Part shown: positions 1 through 6,178 of the stretch, one piece after another
How the letters are laid out: each line of letters begins with the position of its first letter
Position numbering within the stretch: position 1 is the first letter of the stretch
From: Bryobacteraceae bacterium
GTDB lineage: Bacteria > Acidobacteriota > Terriglobia > Bryobacterales > Bryobacteraceae
DNA length: 12,990 nt
Reading direction: 5' to 3'
NCBI GenBank assembly: GCA_019686145.1
Contig: JADGHK010000027.1
Span: 1-12,990, forward strand
Made by a program: the position numbers and the translations under genes
The notes under the pieces: model-generated
The model's input: only the letters and a program-made list of their open reading frames with translations
Told to the model about the DNA's origin: nothing
Databases searched by the model: none

Positions 1-123
1 GATGCCGCGATTCAGACCCGGTCGGAGCTGATGCAATTCCTGCGGCAGGACGCTGCGGTCGAGGCCCCGCTCGCCGAAACGATCGAACGTCTGACCCAGT
101 TGGGAAGAAAGGTCGCGGTGTGA
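1..123 (+). CDS. fliI: FliI, flagellar type III export ATPase, C-terminal fragment
   Basis: The window opens inside a plus-strand reading frame of 40 codons ending in TGA at 121-123. It begins DAAIQTRSELMQFLRQD and ends LTQLGRKVAV. The pattern of an acidic-Ala-Ile start, a short helix with FLRQ, and a final helix ending just after 'L..L' resembles the C-terminal helical domain of FliI, which energises export of flagellar axial proteins at the cytoplasmic face of the basal body. The Walker motifs lie left of the window, so the call rests on this short tail and on the next gene being FliJ-like, the usual fliI-fliJ order. The paralogous ATPase of an injectisome is the main alternative. Confidence 0.72.
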   Translation, partial: DAAIQTRSELMQFLRQDAAVEAPLAETIERLTQLGRKVAV

Positions 124-130
124 CGACGGC

Positions 131-562
131 ATGAAGCGCTTTGAGTTCCGGCTGTCGCGAGTGAAGGATCTGCGGCAGCGCCAGATGGAGGCGGAGCAGG
201 AGACTCTGCGGAAGCTGCTTGCCGAGCTGGAGGCAGTCCGGCAGGCGCAGGCGCGGCTGCGCGAGGAGTACCTGGCTGAGGAGAGCGCGCTGGTAGCGGC
301 GCCTCGTCTCGAAGACTTCGAGGCCCTGGCATCGTGGAGGCGCTCGGTGAACCGGCAGCAGGCCAGGCTTGAATCGCGCGCCATGGAGGTCTTGAAGCGC
401 ATTGACCAGCAGCGCTTACGTGCGGTTGAGGCGTCCAGGCGGTACCGGCTGCTTGAGAAGCTCTATGAGCGGAGGCGTAAGGAATGGGAGGCGGAAACGA
501 ACCGCGAAGTCGAAGCCTTTGCAGCCGAGGTTTTCCTCGCCGGATGGGGACGCGACAGCTAA
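131..562 (+). CDS. fliJ: FliJ-like flagellar export chaperone/stalk protein
   Basis: This 143-residue protein is close to the usual FliJ length of about 147. It starts MKRFEFRLSRVKDLR, the typical FliJ opening in which an F-F-L pattern is followed by a helix. The rest is almost entirely charged helix with heptad-like spacing (about residues 10-60 and 75-130), a predicted antiparallel coiled coil with no membrane segment or signal peptide. FliJ sits in the centre of the FliI ring, like the stalk of an F-type ATPase, and helps recycle export chaperones. The ATG is 7 nt after the fliI stop, so the two are probably co-transcribed; no strong ribosome binding site is visible, suggesting coupling to fliI. 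The stop TAA at 560-562 shares three bases with the stop of the opposing regulator gene. FliJ sequences diverge quickly, so the call depends partly on position. Confidence 0.78.
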   Translation: MKRFEFRLSRVKDLRQRQMEAEQETLRKLLAELEAVRQAQARLREEYLAEESALVAAPRLEDFEALASWRRSVNRQQARLESRAMEVLKRIDQQRLRAVEASRRYRLLEKLYERRRKEWEAETNREVEAFAAEVFLAGWGRDS

Positions 563-1899
563 CGTTCCCGCGACAGCCCGAGCGCGCGCATTCTCTTATG
601 CAGATTCGTTCGCTCCATACCCAGAGCGCGCGCAGCGCTTGATACGTTCCATTGCGCCGCCTCGAGCGCCCGCAAAAGGTGCTCGCGTTCCGCTCTCAGC
701 CGCGCCTCCTGCACTGTGGACCGGGGCGTCGGATCGGGCGGCACACGGATCTCCACAGGAATCGACTCGGGGACAAGCACATCCCCAGGTGTGAGAATCG
801 CCATGCGCTCGACGACGTTGCGCAGTTCGCGCGCGTTGCCGGGCCAGGGATAGGCCTCAAAGTATGGAAACACCTCCTTGGCGATCGTCTTGGCTTTGAA
901 GTTATTCCGAGCGCAGAAATCGGCGAGAAAGTATTGGGCCAGGGCGGGGATGTCGGAGGTGCGTTCCCGCAGCGCCGGCACCCGGATCGGCACGACGCAA
1001 AGCCGGTAGTACAGATCCTCGCGAAACTTCCCCTGGGCGACCAGTTGGGAGAGATCGCGGTTGGTGGCGGATACGACACGGACGGACACGCGAATCGGCT
1101 GCTCGCCGCCGACACGGTGGAACTCGCCTTCCTGAAGAACGCGCAGCAGCTTGGCCTGGGAGGCCGAATGCAGATCGCCGACTTCGTCCAGAAAGAGCGT
1201 TCCCCCGTCGGCCAGCTCGAACTTGCCTCTACGCGTGGCCGACGCGCCCGTGAACGAGCCCTTCTCGTGCCCGAACAGCTCACTCTCCAGCAGCTCCGTT
1301 GGGATGGCGGCGCAGTTCACCTTGACGAAAGGTCCCGAAGCAAAGGGGCTGTTTTCGTGTATGTGGGCAGCAAGCAGCTCCTTGCCGGTGCCGGACTCTC
1401 CGGCGAGCAGGATCCTGGCGTCTGATCGGGCGGCGAGCGTTGCCTGCTCGACGACGTCCCGAAACACGCGGCTGGTCCCGATCATTTTGGAGCTGCACGC
1501 GACCAGCTCTCTCAGCCGTTCGTTCTCTTCCCGCAGGCTGGATTGCTCGATCGCGTTCTTGATAGCCAGTAACAGGCGGTCCCTTCCGACGGGCTTTTCG
1601 AGGAAGTCGTAGGCGCCCGCGCGAGTGGCTTCGACTGCGTCGGAGATTGTGGCGTGCCCGGAGATCATGATGACGGGCGTTCGAGGGTCGGCCTGGCGTA
1701 GCTCCCGGAGGAGGTCGATGCCGCTCACATCCGGCAGCCGGACGTCCATCAGGAATGCATCCGCGCGAGCAACTTCCGGATGCCCGCGAAATTCCGATCC
1801 GGTGCGGCACACGGTGACGTGATAGTTCTCTCGCTCGAGAATCAGCCGCAGCGTCCTGCCAATGTTGTCTTCGTCGTCTACGATTACGATTCGCTTCAT
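559..1899 (-). CDS. NtrX/NtrC-family sigma-54-dependent response regulator
   Basis: This 446-residue protein has three modules in the standard NtrC order. A receiver domain (1-115) carries the acidic pair DDE at 8-10, phospho-acceptor Asp52 and Lys102. An AAA+ domain (about 138-370) has Walker A GESGTGKE at 167-174, Walker B GGTLFLDEVGD at 232-241, and arginine-finger region RERTSDIP at 311-318. A Fis-type helix-turn-helix is at about 410-442 (NVSSAARALGMERTNLHKRM), resembling the NtrX 'GMER..LH' signature. The sigma-54 contact loop reads GSFTGA (214-219) instead of the more common GAFTGA. When phosphorylated, such proteins form rings that open sigma-54 promoters. Its ATG overlaps the kinase stop as ATGA, and an AGG stands 7 nt upstream, so it is very likely the kinase's partner. 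It could control nitrogen, redox or flagellar genes; the targets cannot be read from this window. Confidence 0.93.
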   Translation of the reverse strand: MKRIVIVDDEDNIGRTLRLILERENYHVTVCRTGSEFRGHPEVARADAFLMDVRLPDVSGIDLLRELRQADPRTPVIMISGHATISDAVEATRAGAYDFLEKPVGRDRLLLAIKNAIEQSSLREENERLRELVACSSKMIGTSRVFRDVVEQATLAARSDARILLAGESGTGKELLAAHIHENSPFASGPFVKVNCAAIPTELLESELFGHEKGSFTGASATRRGKFELADGGTLFLDEVGDLHSASQAKLLRVLQEGEFHRVGGEQPIRVSVRVVSATNRDLSQLVAQGKFREDLYYRLCVVPIRVPALRERTSDIPALAQYFLADFCARNNFKAKTIAKEVFPYFEAYPWPGNARELRNVVERMAILTPGDVLVPESIPVEIRVPPDPTPRSTVQEARLRAEREHLLRALEAAQWNVSSAARALGMERTNLHKRMRALGLSRER

Positions 1900-3302
1900 G
1901 CCGATACCTGGGCGGCGACCGCCGCTGCACGCGGGAGCTTCACGCGGAATGCTGCGCCGCTGAGCTCACCCTCGATGAGGACAATGTCGCCTCCGGATAG
2001 AAGCGCGCTCTTGCGGGCGATCGAAAGCCCCAAACCCATACCGCCTCGCTTGAAGCTGATGGTCGGCTCGAACAGAGATTGCCGCGCGAGAGGACTCAGC
2101 CCCGGTCCGGAGTCCTGAATATCGATCACTGTGCAGGCGCTGTCGAAGCCGGTTCGCACCAGAACCGTGCCGCCGGGGCCCGCGGCCTGGGCTGCATTCT
2201 CCAGCAGATTTGTCAGAATCCCGCGCAGCAGGTCTTCGTCGGCCATGGCTCGGGGCCGGTCCGGAGAAAGGCGCAGGTCATAGGTGACGCCGGCGTGCGC
2301 ATGCTTCAGCAGCACGATGCGTTCCTCGACCATAGCGTTCAGGTCGAGGGGCTTCGGCTCGACGGGCGGCTCCGCCGCGAACTCTGAGAAGGCGCGCACC
2401 CGCCGTTCAAGGCTGTTCACCTCGTCGACGATGATTTGCGCGGCCTGCTCGATAAACTCCCGGTCGTTCTCTCCATGCCGGGCCACCATTTCCTCAACGT
2501 TCAGCCGTATGGGCGTCAACGAGTTCTTGACTTCATGCGCCATCTTGCGGGCAAGCGTCTGCCAGCTCGCCAGCTGTGTGAGATACACAAGCCGGCTCCG
2601 GCTCTCCTGAAGCTGTTCCGCCATGTGGTTGAAGGCTCGAATGGCCGCGCCGATTTCGTCGTCGCGATGATCGGCGACCCGAACGCTCAGATTACCCGCT
2701 GCCAGTTCCGACAGGCCCTCCGTCAGCCGCTGAATCGGGCGGCTGATGCGAGTGGCGCACCAGACAAGGGCTGCCAGCGATATGAGCCACACGCTTGTCG
2801 CCAACAGGATGAACGTGTACGTGAAGCCGCGCCGAAGATCGCGCGAGTCTGCCGAGGCGACCAGCCGCCGCGCCTGCCGGTACTGGTCAGAAACGGCGGT
2901 CAAGCCAATGCGGAAGGTCTTTGTATACTCCAGGACTCCGTCCTTCCGCCGTACCAGCCAGTTCAGCCGCTCACCGCGTTCTCCGGAGAGGTAGAAGCGC
3001 TCGGCGCTGCCGCTTTCCCAGAAGTCCTTCACTTGATCCGGCCAATTGGAGGAGGCGGTCAAGGCGTGGATTGCAGGGCGGAGGCGTCCGGAGGAGACGT
3101 CGGCACGCAGCGCTTCCTGATACTGCTGATACAATTCCCTGCCGGTCCGTTCGAGCATCCTGGAAAGTCTGTCGAGCTGAGACGTGTTGGCATAGCTGAG
3201 GCTGTACTCGAGCAGCGAGGTGGTGATCCACAAGGTTGCGGCAAGCGGAATCAGGGTTGCCGCCAGAAAGACGGCGATCAGTCTGTTGCACAGCCGGTTC
3301 AT
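1896..3302 (-). CDS. NtrY-like membrane sensor histidine kinase
   Basis: The protein has 468 residues counted from the ATG at 3302. Transmembrane helix 1 is at about 8-31. A periplasmic sensor region of about 125 residues follows, then helix 2 at about 162-184 and a HAMP linker (about 187-238, starting SRPIQRL). The dimerisation/phosphoacceptor helix has H-box RKMAHEVKNSLTPIRL with His256, closely resembling the NtrY H-box (HE.KN.LTPI). The ATPase domain has N-box NLLENAAQAA (about 365-374), G1 DSGPGL at 397 and G2 GGMGLGLSIA. It should autophosphorylate and pass phosphate to Asp52 of the next gene's product. Two starts are possible: GTG at 3308, overlapping the previous stop as GTGA, and ATG at 3302. 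I chose ATG because GGAGG at 3311-3315 lies 8 nt from it but only 2 nt from the GTG. The sensor region is shorter than in classical NtrY (which has more membrane helices and a PAS domain), so the signal may differ. Confidence 0.92.
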   Translation of the reverse strand: MNRLCNRLIAVFLAATLIPLAATLWITTSLLEYSLSYANTSQLDRLSRMLERTGRELYQQYQEALRADVSSGRLRPAIHALTASSNWPDQVKDFWESGSAERFYLSGERGERLNWLVRRKDGVLEYTKTFRIGLTAVSDQYRQARRLVASADSRDLRRGFTYTFILLATSVWLISLAALVWCATRISRPIQRLTEGLSELAAGNLSVRVADHRDDEIGAAIRAFNHMAEQLQESRSRLVYLTQLASWQTLARKMAHEVKNSLTPIRLNVEEMVARHGENDREFIEQAAQIIVDEVNSLERRVRAFSEFAAEPPVEPKPLDLNAMVEERIVLLKHAHAGVTYDLRLSPDRPRAMADEDLLRGILTNLLENAAQAAGPGGTVLVRTGFDSACTVIDIQDSGPGLSPLARQSLFEPTISFKRGGMGLGLSIARKSALLSGGDIVLIEGELSGAAFRVKLPRAAAVAAQVSA

Positions 3303-3304
3303 CT

Positions 3305-3949
3305 TCACGGCCTCCGGTCCGGATTGCGTCGTAAGGACGCCAGACGCATCGGGCCGGCCTCGAGGGACCAGCGCATCTGCCGCTCGCGCGTATTCCTGCT
3401 GAAAAGTTCTACCAGGCTTGTTAAATCCAGCGGATCTCCCTCAGGGCCTACCTCCTGCGTGCTCTGCGCCCGTACATCGAGGCGGACCCAGACGGTCGAT
3501 TCCGGCGATATTCCCGATGTTGACAGCAGTACGTGGTCGAGACACCAGGCTTCCGCCGCGGTCGCCGAAAGATGGGAAACCCTTCTTAAGCCAGAGTGCA
3601 GAGGCACTATAGCGAACTTCTCCTCCCACAGGTCGTAGCTGATCACGAAGTGGCACAATCCGCGCCGGAGAACATTGTGGCGGGTGTTGCCGGTGAGCGT
3701 AAGCTGAAACTGCATGCCCACCGAGTGGCCGTCCTGCAGCTGGTTCAGAACCTTGCCGCTCAGGAAATGAAACGTGGGAGCGGAGATACGTATCTGCTCG
3801 TCCTCCCACCGGACAAGGAGAGGCGTGCTGGCAAAGACCGCCGATCCAGACAGATTCAGGGCGACAGCAACAAAACCGCGCCTTGAAAGTCCGACGGCCC
3901 GCTTCTGGACGTGCAACTCTCCCCCTTCACGACGACTGACGGACGCCAT
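3305..3949 (-). CDS. DUF4390-family exported protein of unknown function
   Basis: This 214-residue protein has a basic N-terminus and a hydrophobic stretch at about 24-41 (RRGFVAVALNLSGSAVFAS), a likely signal peptide ending near Ala40-Ser41. The mature part looks beta-rich, with a central FVISYDLWEEKFAIV segment at about 101-115. The Y-D-L-W-E-E-K-F pattern and position directly before an NtrY-like kinase match my recollection of DUF4390 proteins, which neighbour ntrY/ntrX in many Betaproteobacteria; the function is unknown. It starts 7 nt after the barrel gene's stop and ends 2 nt before the kinase ATG, so it is in the same operon. An exported product placed between a barrel and a membrane sensor suggests, by inference only, that it presents a periplasmic signal to the kinase. 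No good ribosome binding site precedes the ATG. A TTG at 3919 sits 4 nt after a GGGGG run but would shorten the protein by 10 residues. Confidence 0.72.
   Translation of the reverse strand: MASVSRREGGELHVQKRAVGLSRRGFVAVALNLSGSAVFASTPLLVRWEDEQIRISAPTFHFLSGKVLNQLQDGHSVGMQFQLTLTGNTRHNVLRRGLCHFVISYDLWEEKFAIVPLHSGLRRVSHLSATAAEAWCLDHVLLSTSGISPESTVWVRLDVRAQSTQEVGPEGDPLDLTSLVELFSRNTRERQMRWSLEAGPMRLASLRRNPDRRP
3311..3315 (-). promoter_or_regulatory. Ribosome binding site deciding the kinase start
   Basis: On the minus strand GGAGG occupies 3315-3311, inside the end of the DUF4390 gene. It lies 8 nt before the ATG at 3302, an optimal spacing, but only 2 nt before the overlapping GTG at 3308. This favours the ATG as the main start of the NtrY-like kinase. 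The kinase therefore has its own initiation signal as well as being tightly packed against the gene before it. Confidence 0.6.
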
Positions 3950-3956
3950 CAGGGCA

Positions 3957-5192
3957 TCAATAATTCATAGCCATGAGAAATACAGGAGTCATACGGCCGT
4001 CCCTCAATGGGAACGCAATGGAAAAGTATAAAGCACCAGCATGCACTCCGCAGCCTAATGCCTGCTTGACGTCCCCCTCTTCGCCGCGGTTCCACAGGGC
4101 TCCGGCGTCGTAAAAGGCGTGGAACATCCTGTACCGGTATTCGACCGAGGCGTAGGCGACGCGGGAGCCGCCAAGCGGCTGTATGTCATACTTGTTCCAT
4201 CCTCGCAGAGTACTGCTGTTACCGAGGACAAAGCGCTCATAAAGCGGCGCGCGTCCCGACAGCGAGCCGGCGAGGGCATTGGCCTGAAGGGCGCTTCGGC
4301 CGCGCCTCAACTCGTAGTTGGCGGTTATCGAATGGCGCGTGTAGCCAAAGTTGCCGCCAAAAGCGGGGGAGGCCGCGTGCAGAGAGTACCCTGCATCCAG
4401 GCTTTGACTGGTGTCCGAACCCTCCCACGTCTCCTGATAGCGCAGAGTATTTACCAGAGCGTGGGAGGATTCGGTCCTCGCGGCCGGAAACTGCGTCTGA
4501 AAATGCTGAAGGCTTACGCCTGACGTTAACGTTAACGGCCGGGAAAGGCGGATTGAGACCGAGGGTTGTAAGTGGTTTCGCCAGCGATAAATCCCGGACA
4601 CCTGACTGTTTCCAGCGGGAATTTCGCCAAATGCCCCGAGCGTGGCAGCAGTCCATTGCTGATGATAGGACTCAAAATCAACGCGAAATGATGTCCGGTC
4701 GTTCGGAAAATTTGTGCGTTCGTATCGCGCGCGCCACCCCGTTAGACGCTCTACGAATTCGTCGTTATCGTTCACAGCGCCTACACTCATGGTGTTATTT
4801 CCGGCGCGGACGGTAAGGTCGACGGCTCCGCTCCAGCCTTGTTTGGAGTGATACGCAAGCTTAGGCACCGCTAACTCGAAGTCTTTCTTGCGGATAATTT
4901 CGAAGACTACCCGCACATGGTAAGGCTGCGTGCCGCGCGTAATTCGATGAATTACCATCCGCGCGCCCGCCTCCCGCCGAATTCTGCGCGAAATCTCATT
5001 CAGAAGGGCCGGATCGAGCCTTCCGCCGACCATGCTTTGGATGTCCTTGCGCAGCATTGAGCTAAGGCCGGCGCTAGGAATCACCTCTACACTCTCGACG
5101 GTATACTTCGCGTTAACGTTGGTGCTCACTTCGCCCCGGCATGCGAAATGCACCGTGAACGCTAACACCAAAAGGGTGACTACGAACCGCAT
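3957..5192 (-). CDS. Compact Omp85/BamA-superfamily outer-membrane barrel with one POTRA
   Basis: This 411-residue protein starts with a signal peptide (MRFVVTLLVLAFTVHFA, probable cleavage after residue 17-22; the HFAC sequence is not a good lipobox). Residues about 29-100 fit a single POTRA domain (YTVESVEVIPS then two helices and a VRVVFEI strand). Residues about 105-411 form alternating amphipathic strands of roughly barrel size for 16 strands. LRGW at 329-332 is in the place of the conserved (V/I)RG(F/Y) of Omp85 loop 6, followed by YASVEYRYR and AFYDAGALW, typical of the late strands. The protein ends with Tyr rather than the usual Phe. The size suggests a member of the short surface-antigen D15 group; BamA itself has five POTRAs and is much longer. 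It is first in the operon with the DUF4390 protein and two-component pair. Its substrate is unknown. TamA-like, FhaC/TpsB-like or a stand-alone channel remain possible. Confidence 0.82.
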   Translation of the reverse strand: MRFVVTLLVLAFTVHFACRGEVSTNVNAKYTVESVEVIPSAGLSSMLRKDIQSMVGGRLDPALLNEISRRIRREAGARMVIHRITRGTQPYHVRVVFEIIRKKDFELAVPKLAYHSKQGWSGAVDLTVRAGNNTMSVGAVNDNDEFVERLTGWRARYERTNFPNDRTSFRVDFESYHQQWTAATLGAFGEIPAGNSQVSGIYRWRNHLQPSVSIRLSRPLTLTSGVSLQHFQTQFPAARTESSHALVNTLRYQETWEGSDTSQSLDAGYSLHAASPAFGGNFGYTRHSITANYELRRGRSALQANALAGSLSGRAPLYERFVLGNSSTLRGWNKYDIQPLGGSRVAYASVEYRYRMFHAFYDAGALWNRGEEGDVKQALGCGVHAGALYFSIAFPLRDGRMTPVFLMAMNY

Positions 5193-5200
5193 ACGCGGCA

Positions 5201-5231
5201 GCTATAGCATTTCTGATGCCATGTCTAACAA
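5201..5231 (-). promoter_or_regulatory. Possible extended -10 promoter of the barrel-DUF4390-kinase-regulator operon
   Basis: Reading the minus strand, TATAGC at 5206-5201 is preceded by TG and one base, giving an extended -10 (TGCTATAGC). A weak -35 candidate TTGTTA lies at 5231-5226 with a long 19-nt spacer. Only 8 nt separate the -10 from the barrel gene's ATG at 5192, and no Shine-Dalgarno sequence precedes that ATG, so transcription from here would give a nearly leaderless message. The match is modest. Confidence 0.3.
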
Positions 5232-5250
5232 ATTGACTAATAAAGGGGAG

Positions 5251-5276
5251 CAGTGCGGCAGGAGTGTGCCGCACTG
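5251..5276 (-). terminator. Perfect 10-bp inverted repeat after the Crp-like gene, likely terminator or regulatory hairpin
   Basis: CAGTGCGGCA (5251-5260), loop of 6 nt (5261-5266), TGCCGCACTG (5267-5276): ten perfect pairs, mostly GC. It lies 36 nt past the stop of the Crp/Fnr-like gene and about 60 nt before the barrel gene's start. On the minus strand it is followed by CTCCCCTTTATTAG, which has only a short T run, so intrinsic termination would be weak. It could equally be an operator or a 5' leader hairpin for the barrel operon. Confidence 0.5.
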
Positions 5277-5312
5277 TCACGAGTGTGAATGACTCGAAGC
5301 AGGGGAGAGCCG

Positions 5313-5990
5313 CTACGAGACTGTTGCCGTTTTGGACTGCCCGGCGAGAGCCGCCCGCAATGCGTCGAGTGAGGAAATCACCACTCGCCGCCGCCCGAGG
5401 ACGAGCAACTTGCGGCGCGCCAGGACATTCAGCTTATTCGAGGTGGTTTCACGCGTTGCTCCAATGATATCTGCGAGATCTTCCTGCGAGAGCGGAATCG
5501 AATACACGGAACCGTTGGGTTCCTCCGGGCCGCAAAGTTCCGCCAGTTCCAGGAGCGACGTCAGGAGCCTGTATTCCACGTCGTGCAGGACGAGCAGCTG
5601 AATCTTTCTGTGCAGCTCTCCTTGCCGGCGCGCTAACACCTGGGCGAGATAGCGCCAGACTTCAGGACGCTGCTCGCAATATTGCAGAAAAGACCGCTGC
5701 GGAATCTCGTGGAAAACTGCCTCGGCCAGAACCACTGCATGCGAACTCCGTGCACGCTCTAATAGAACGCCGTGCAGTCCAAATAGATGACCAGGGGAAA
5801 CGATGCTCAGGACAATTTCCTTGTCATCGCGTCCGGTTACCGAGGCCTTCACCAGCCCCGAGTCGAGAAGGTACACATAATCCGGGCGGTCGCCCTCCGC
5901 GTAGATTCTGTAAAAACGCTCGCCCTTTACCTTGCTGACTCCGTCGAGGCTGATCAGTTCTTGTTGAATAGCTGCAGAGAGGGGGAACAT
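5313..5990 (-). CDS. Crp/Fnr-family transcription regulator
   Basis: The protein has 225 residues from the ATG at 5990. A cyclic-nucleotide-binding-type beta-roll spans about 5-115 (FYRIYAEGDRPDYVYLLDSGLVKAS, then VLSIVSPGHLFGLHGVLLE), followed by the long dimerisation helix (about 117-152) and a winged helix-turn-helix (about 168-205, SQEDLADIIGATRETTSNKLNVLARRKLLV). It has only two cysteines (105 and 153) and none at the N-terminus, so an Fnr-type iron-sulphur cluster is unlikely. The phosphate-binding cassette reads FGLHGVLLERARSSHA: Arg81-Ser82 is plausible, but the Glu of the cAMP-binding GE..L pattern is missing, so cAMP is not assured as effector. A GTG at 6068 would add 26 residues with no ribosome binding site; GGA 8 nt before 5990 and the normal family length favour the shorter form. 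It may control the neighbouring barrel operon, which is only inference. Confidence 0.9.
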   Translation of the reverse strand: MFPLSAAIQQELISLDGVSKVKGERFYRIYAEGDRPDYVYLLDSGLVKASVTGRDDKEIVLSIVSPGHLFGLHGVLLERARSSHAVVLAEAVFHEIPQRSFLQYCEQRPEVWRYLAQVLARRQGELHRKIQLLVLHDVEYRLLTSLLELAELCGPEEPNGSVYSIPLSQEDLADIIGATRETTSNKLNVLARRKLLVLGRRRVVISSLDALRAALAGQSKTATVS

Positions 5991-6178
5991 TTGCCTGATC
6001 CATGTCAAGACTGTGTGAGATAGAAAACCTAACCGAGTATATAGGATTTTTTTCGGGAATGGTGCCACAAATTTTTACTTGTCGCGACAACTAATAGGTA
6101 AACGCCCATGCCTAAGTTGTAATAGGAAGTATAGGCGATTGTGGGGTACCTCGCTTGACAGCGTGGCTTAAGTGCAGG
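5991..6178 (-). other. Intergenic region between tyrA and the Crp-like gene
   Basis: This 188-nt stretch is visibly richer in A and T than its surroundings. Reading the minus strand, TATACT at 6041-6036 is a good -10 hexamer, about 45 nt before the ATG of the Crp-like gene, but no -35 lies at the right distance, which would fit an activator-dependent promoter. A 12-bp perfect palindrome lies upstream at 6079-6090. No convincing terminator is visible after the tyrA stop; the best stem is only CGCT/AGCG. Nothing that looks like a small gene was found. Confidence 0.4.
6079..6090. promoter_or_regulatory. Perfect palindrome TTGTCGCGACAA, candidate operator of the Crp-like gene
   Basis: TTGTCGCGACAA is identical on both strands. 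It has the TTG...CAA ends of Fnr-family sites but only 6 nt between them, against 8 in the classical TTGAT-N4-ATCAA site, so it is not a standard Fnr or Crp box. Its centre is about 55 nt upstream of the transcription start expected from the TATACT at 6041-6036. It may bind the adjacent regulator (autoregulation) or another dimeric protein. Confidence 0.35.

Noticed and set aside
652..1425. A 257-codon plus-strand frame opposite the response regulator
   Set aside because: It mirrors the AAA+ domain coding sequence and shows no family features or ribosome binding site.
2436..3638. A 400-codon open frame on the plus strand opposite the histidine kinase gene
   Set aside because: It is the complement of a clearly identified kinase and DUF4390 gene, has low-complexity Arg/Pro/Gln-rich composition and no recognisable domain; such long antisense frames are common in GC-rich DNA.
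5256..5272. Possible sigma-54 promoter (CGGCAC...TGCC on the minus strand) for the barrel operon
   Set aside because: GG and GC are 9 nt apart instead of 10, and the match is explained by the GC-rich hairpin.
5277..5288. TCAC-N4-GTGA inverted repeat considered as a Crp site
   Set aside because: Crp half sites have the opposite order (TGTGA-N6-TCACA), and 4-bp arms are expected by chance.
6051..6066. Possible sigma-54 promoter, TGGCAC on the minus strand before the Crp-like gene
   Set aside because: The -24 element is perfect, but the -12 element reads CCGAA at the correct spacing, lacking the essential GC.
5991..6068. 26-residue N-terminal extension of the Crp-like protein from GTG at 6068
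   Set aside because: There is no ribosome binding site before the GTG, the extension overlaps the AT-rich promoter-like region, and the shorter form has the normal family length.
6100..6178. Terminator after tyrA
   Set aside because: The best stem (CGCT/AGCG) is only 4 bp and has no T tract.
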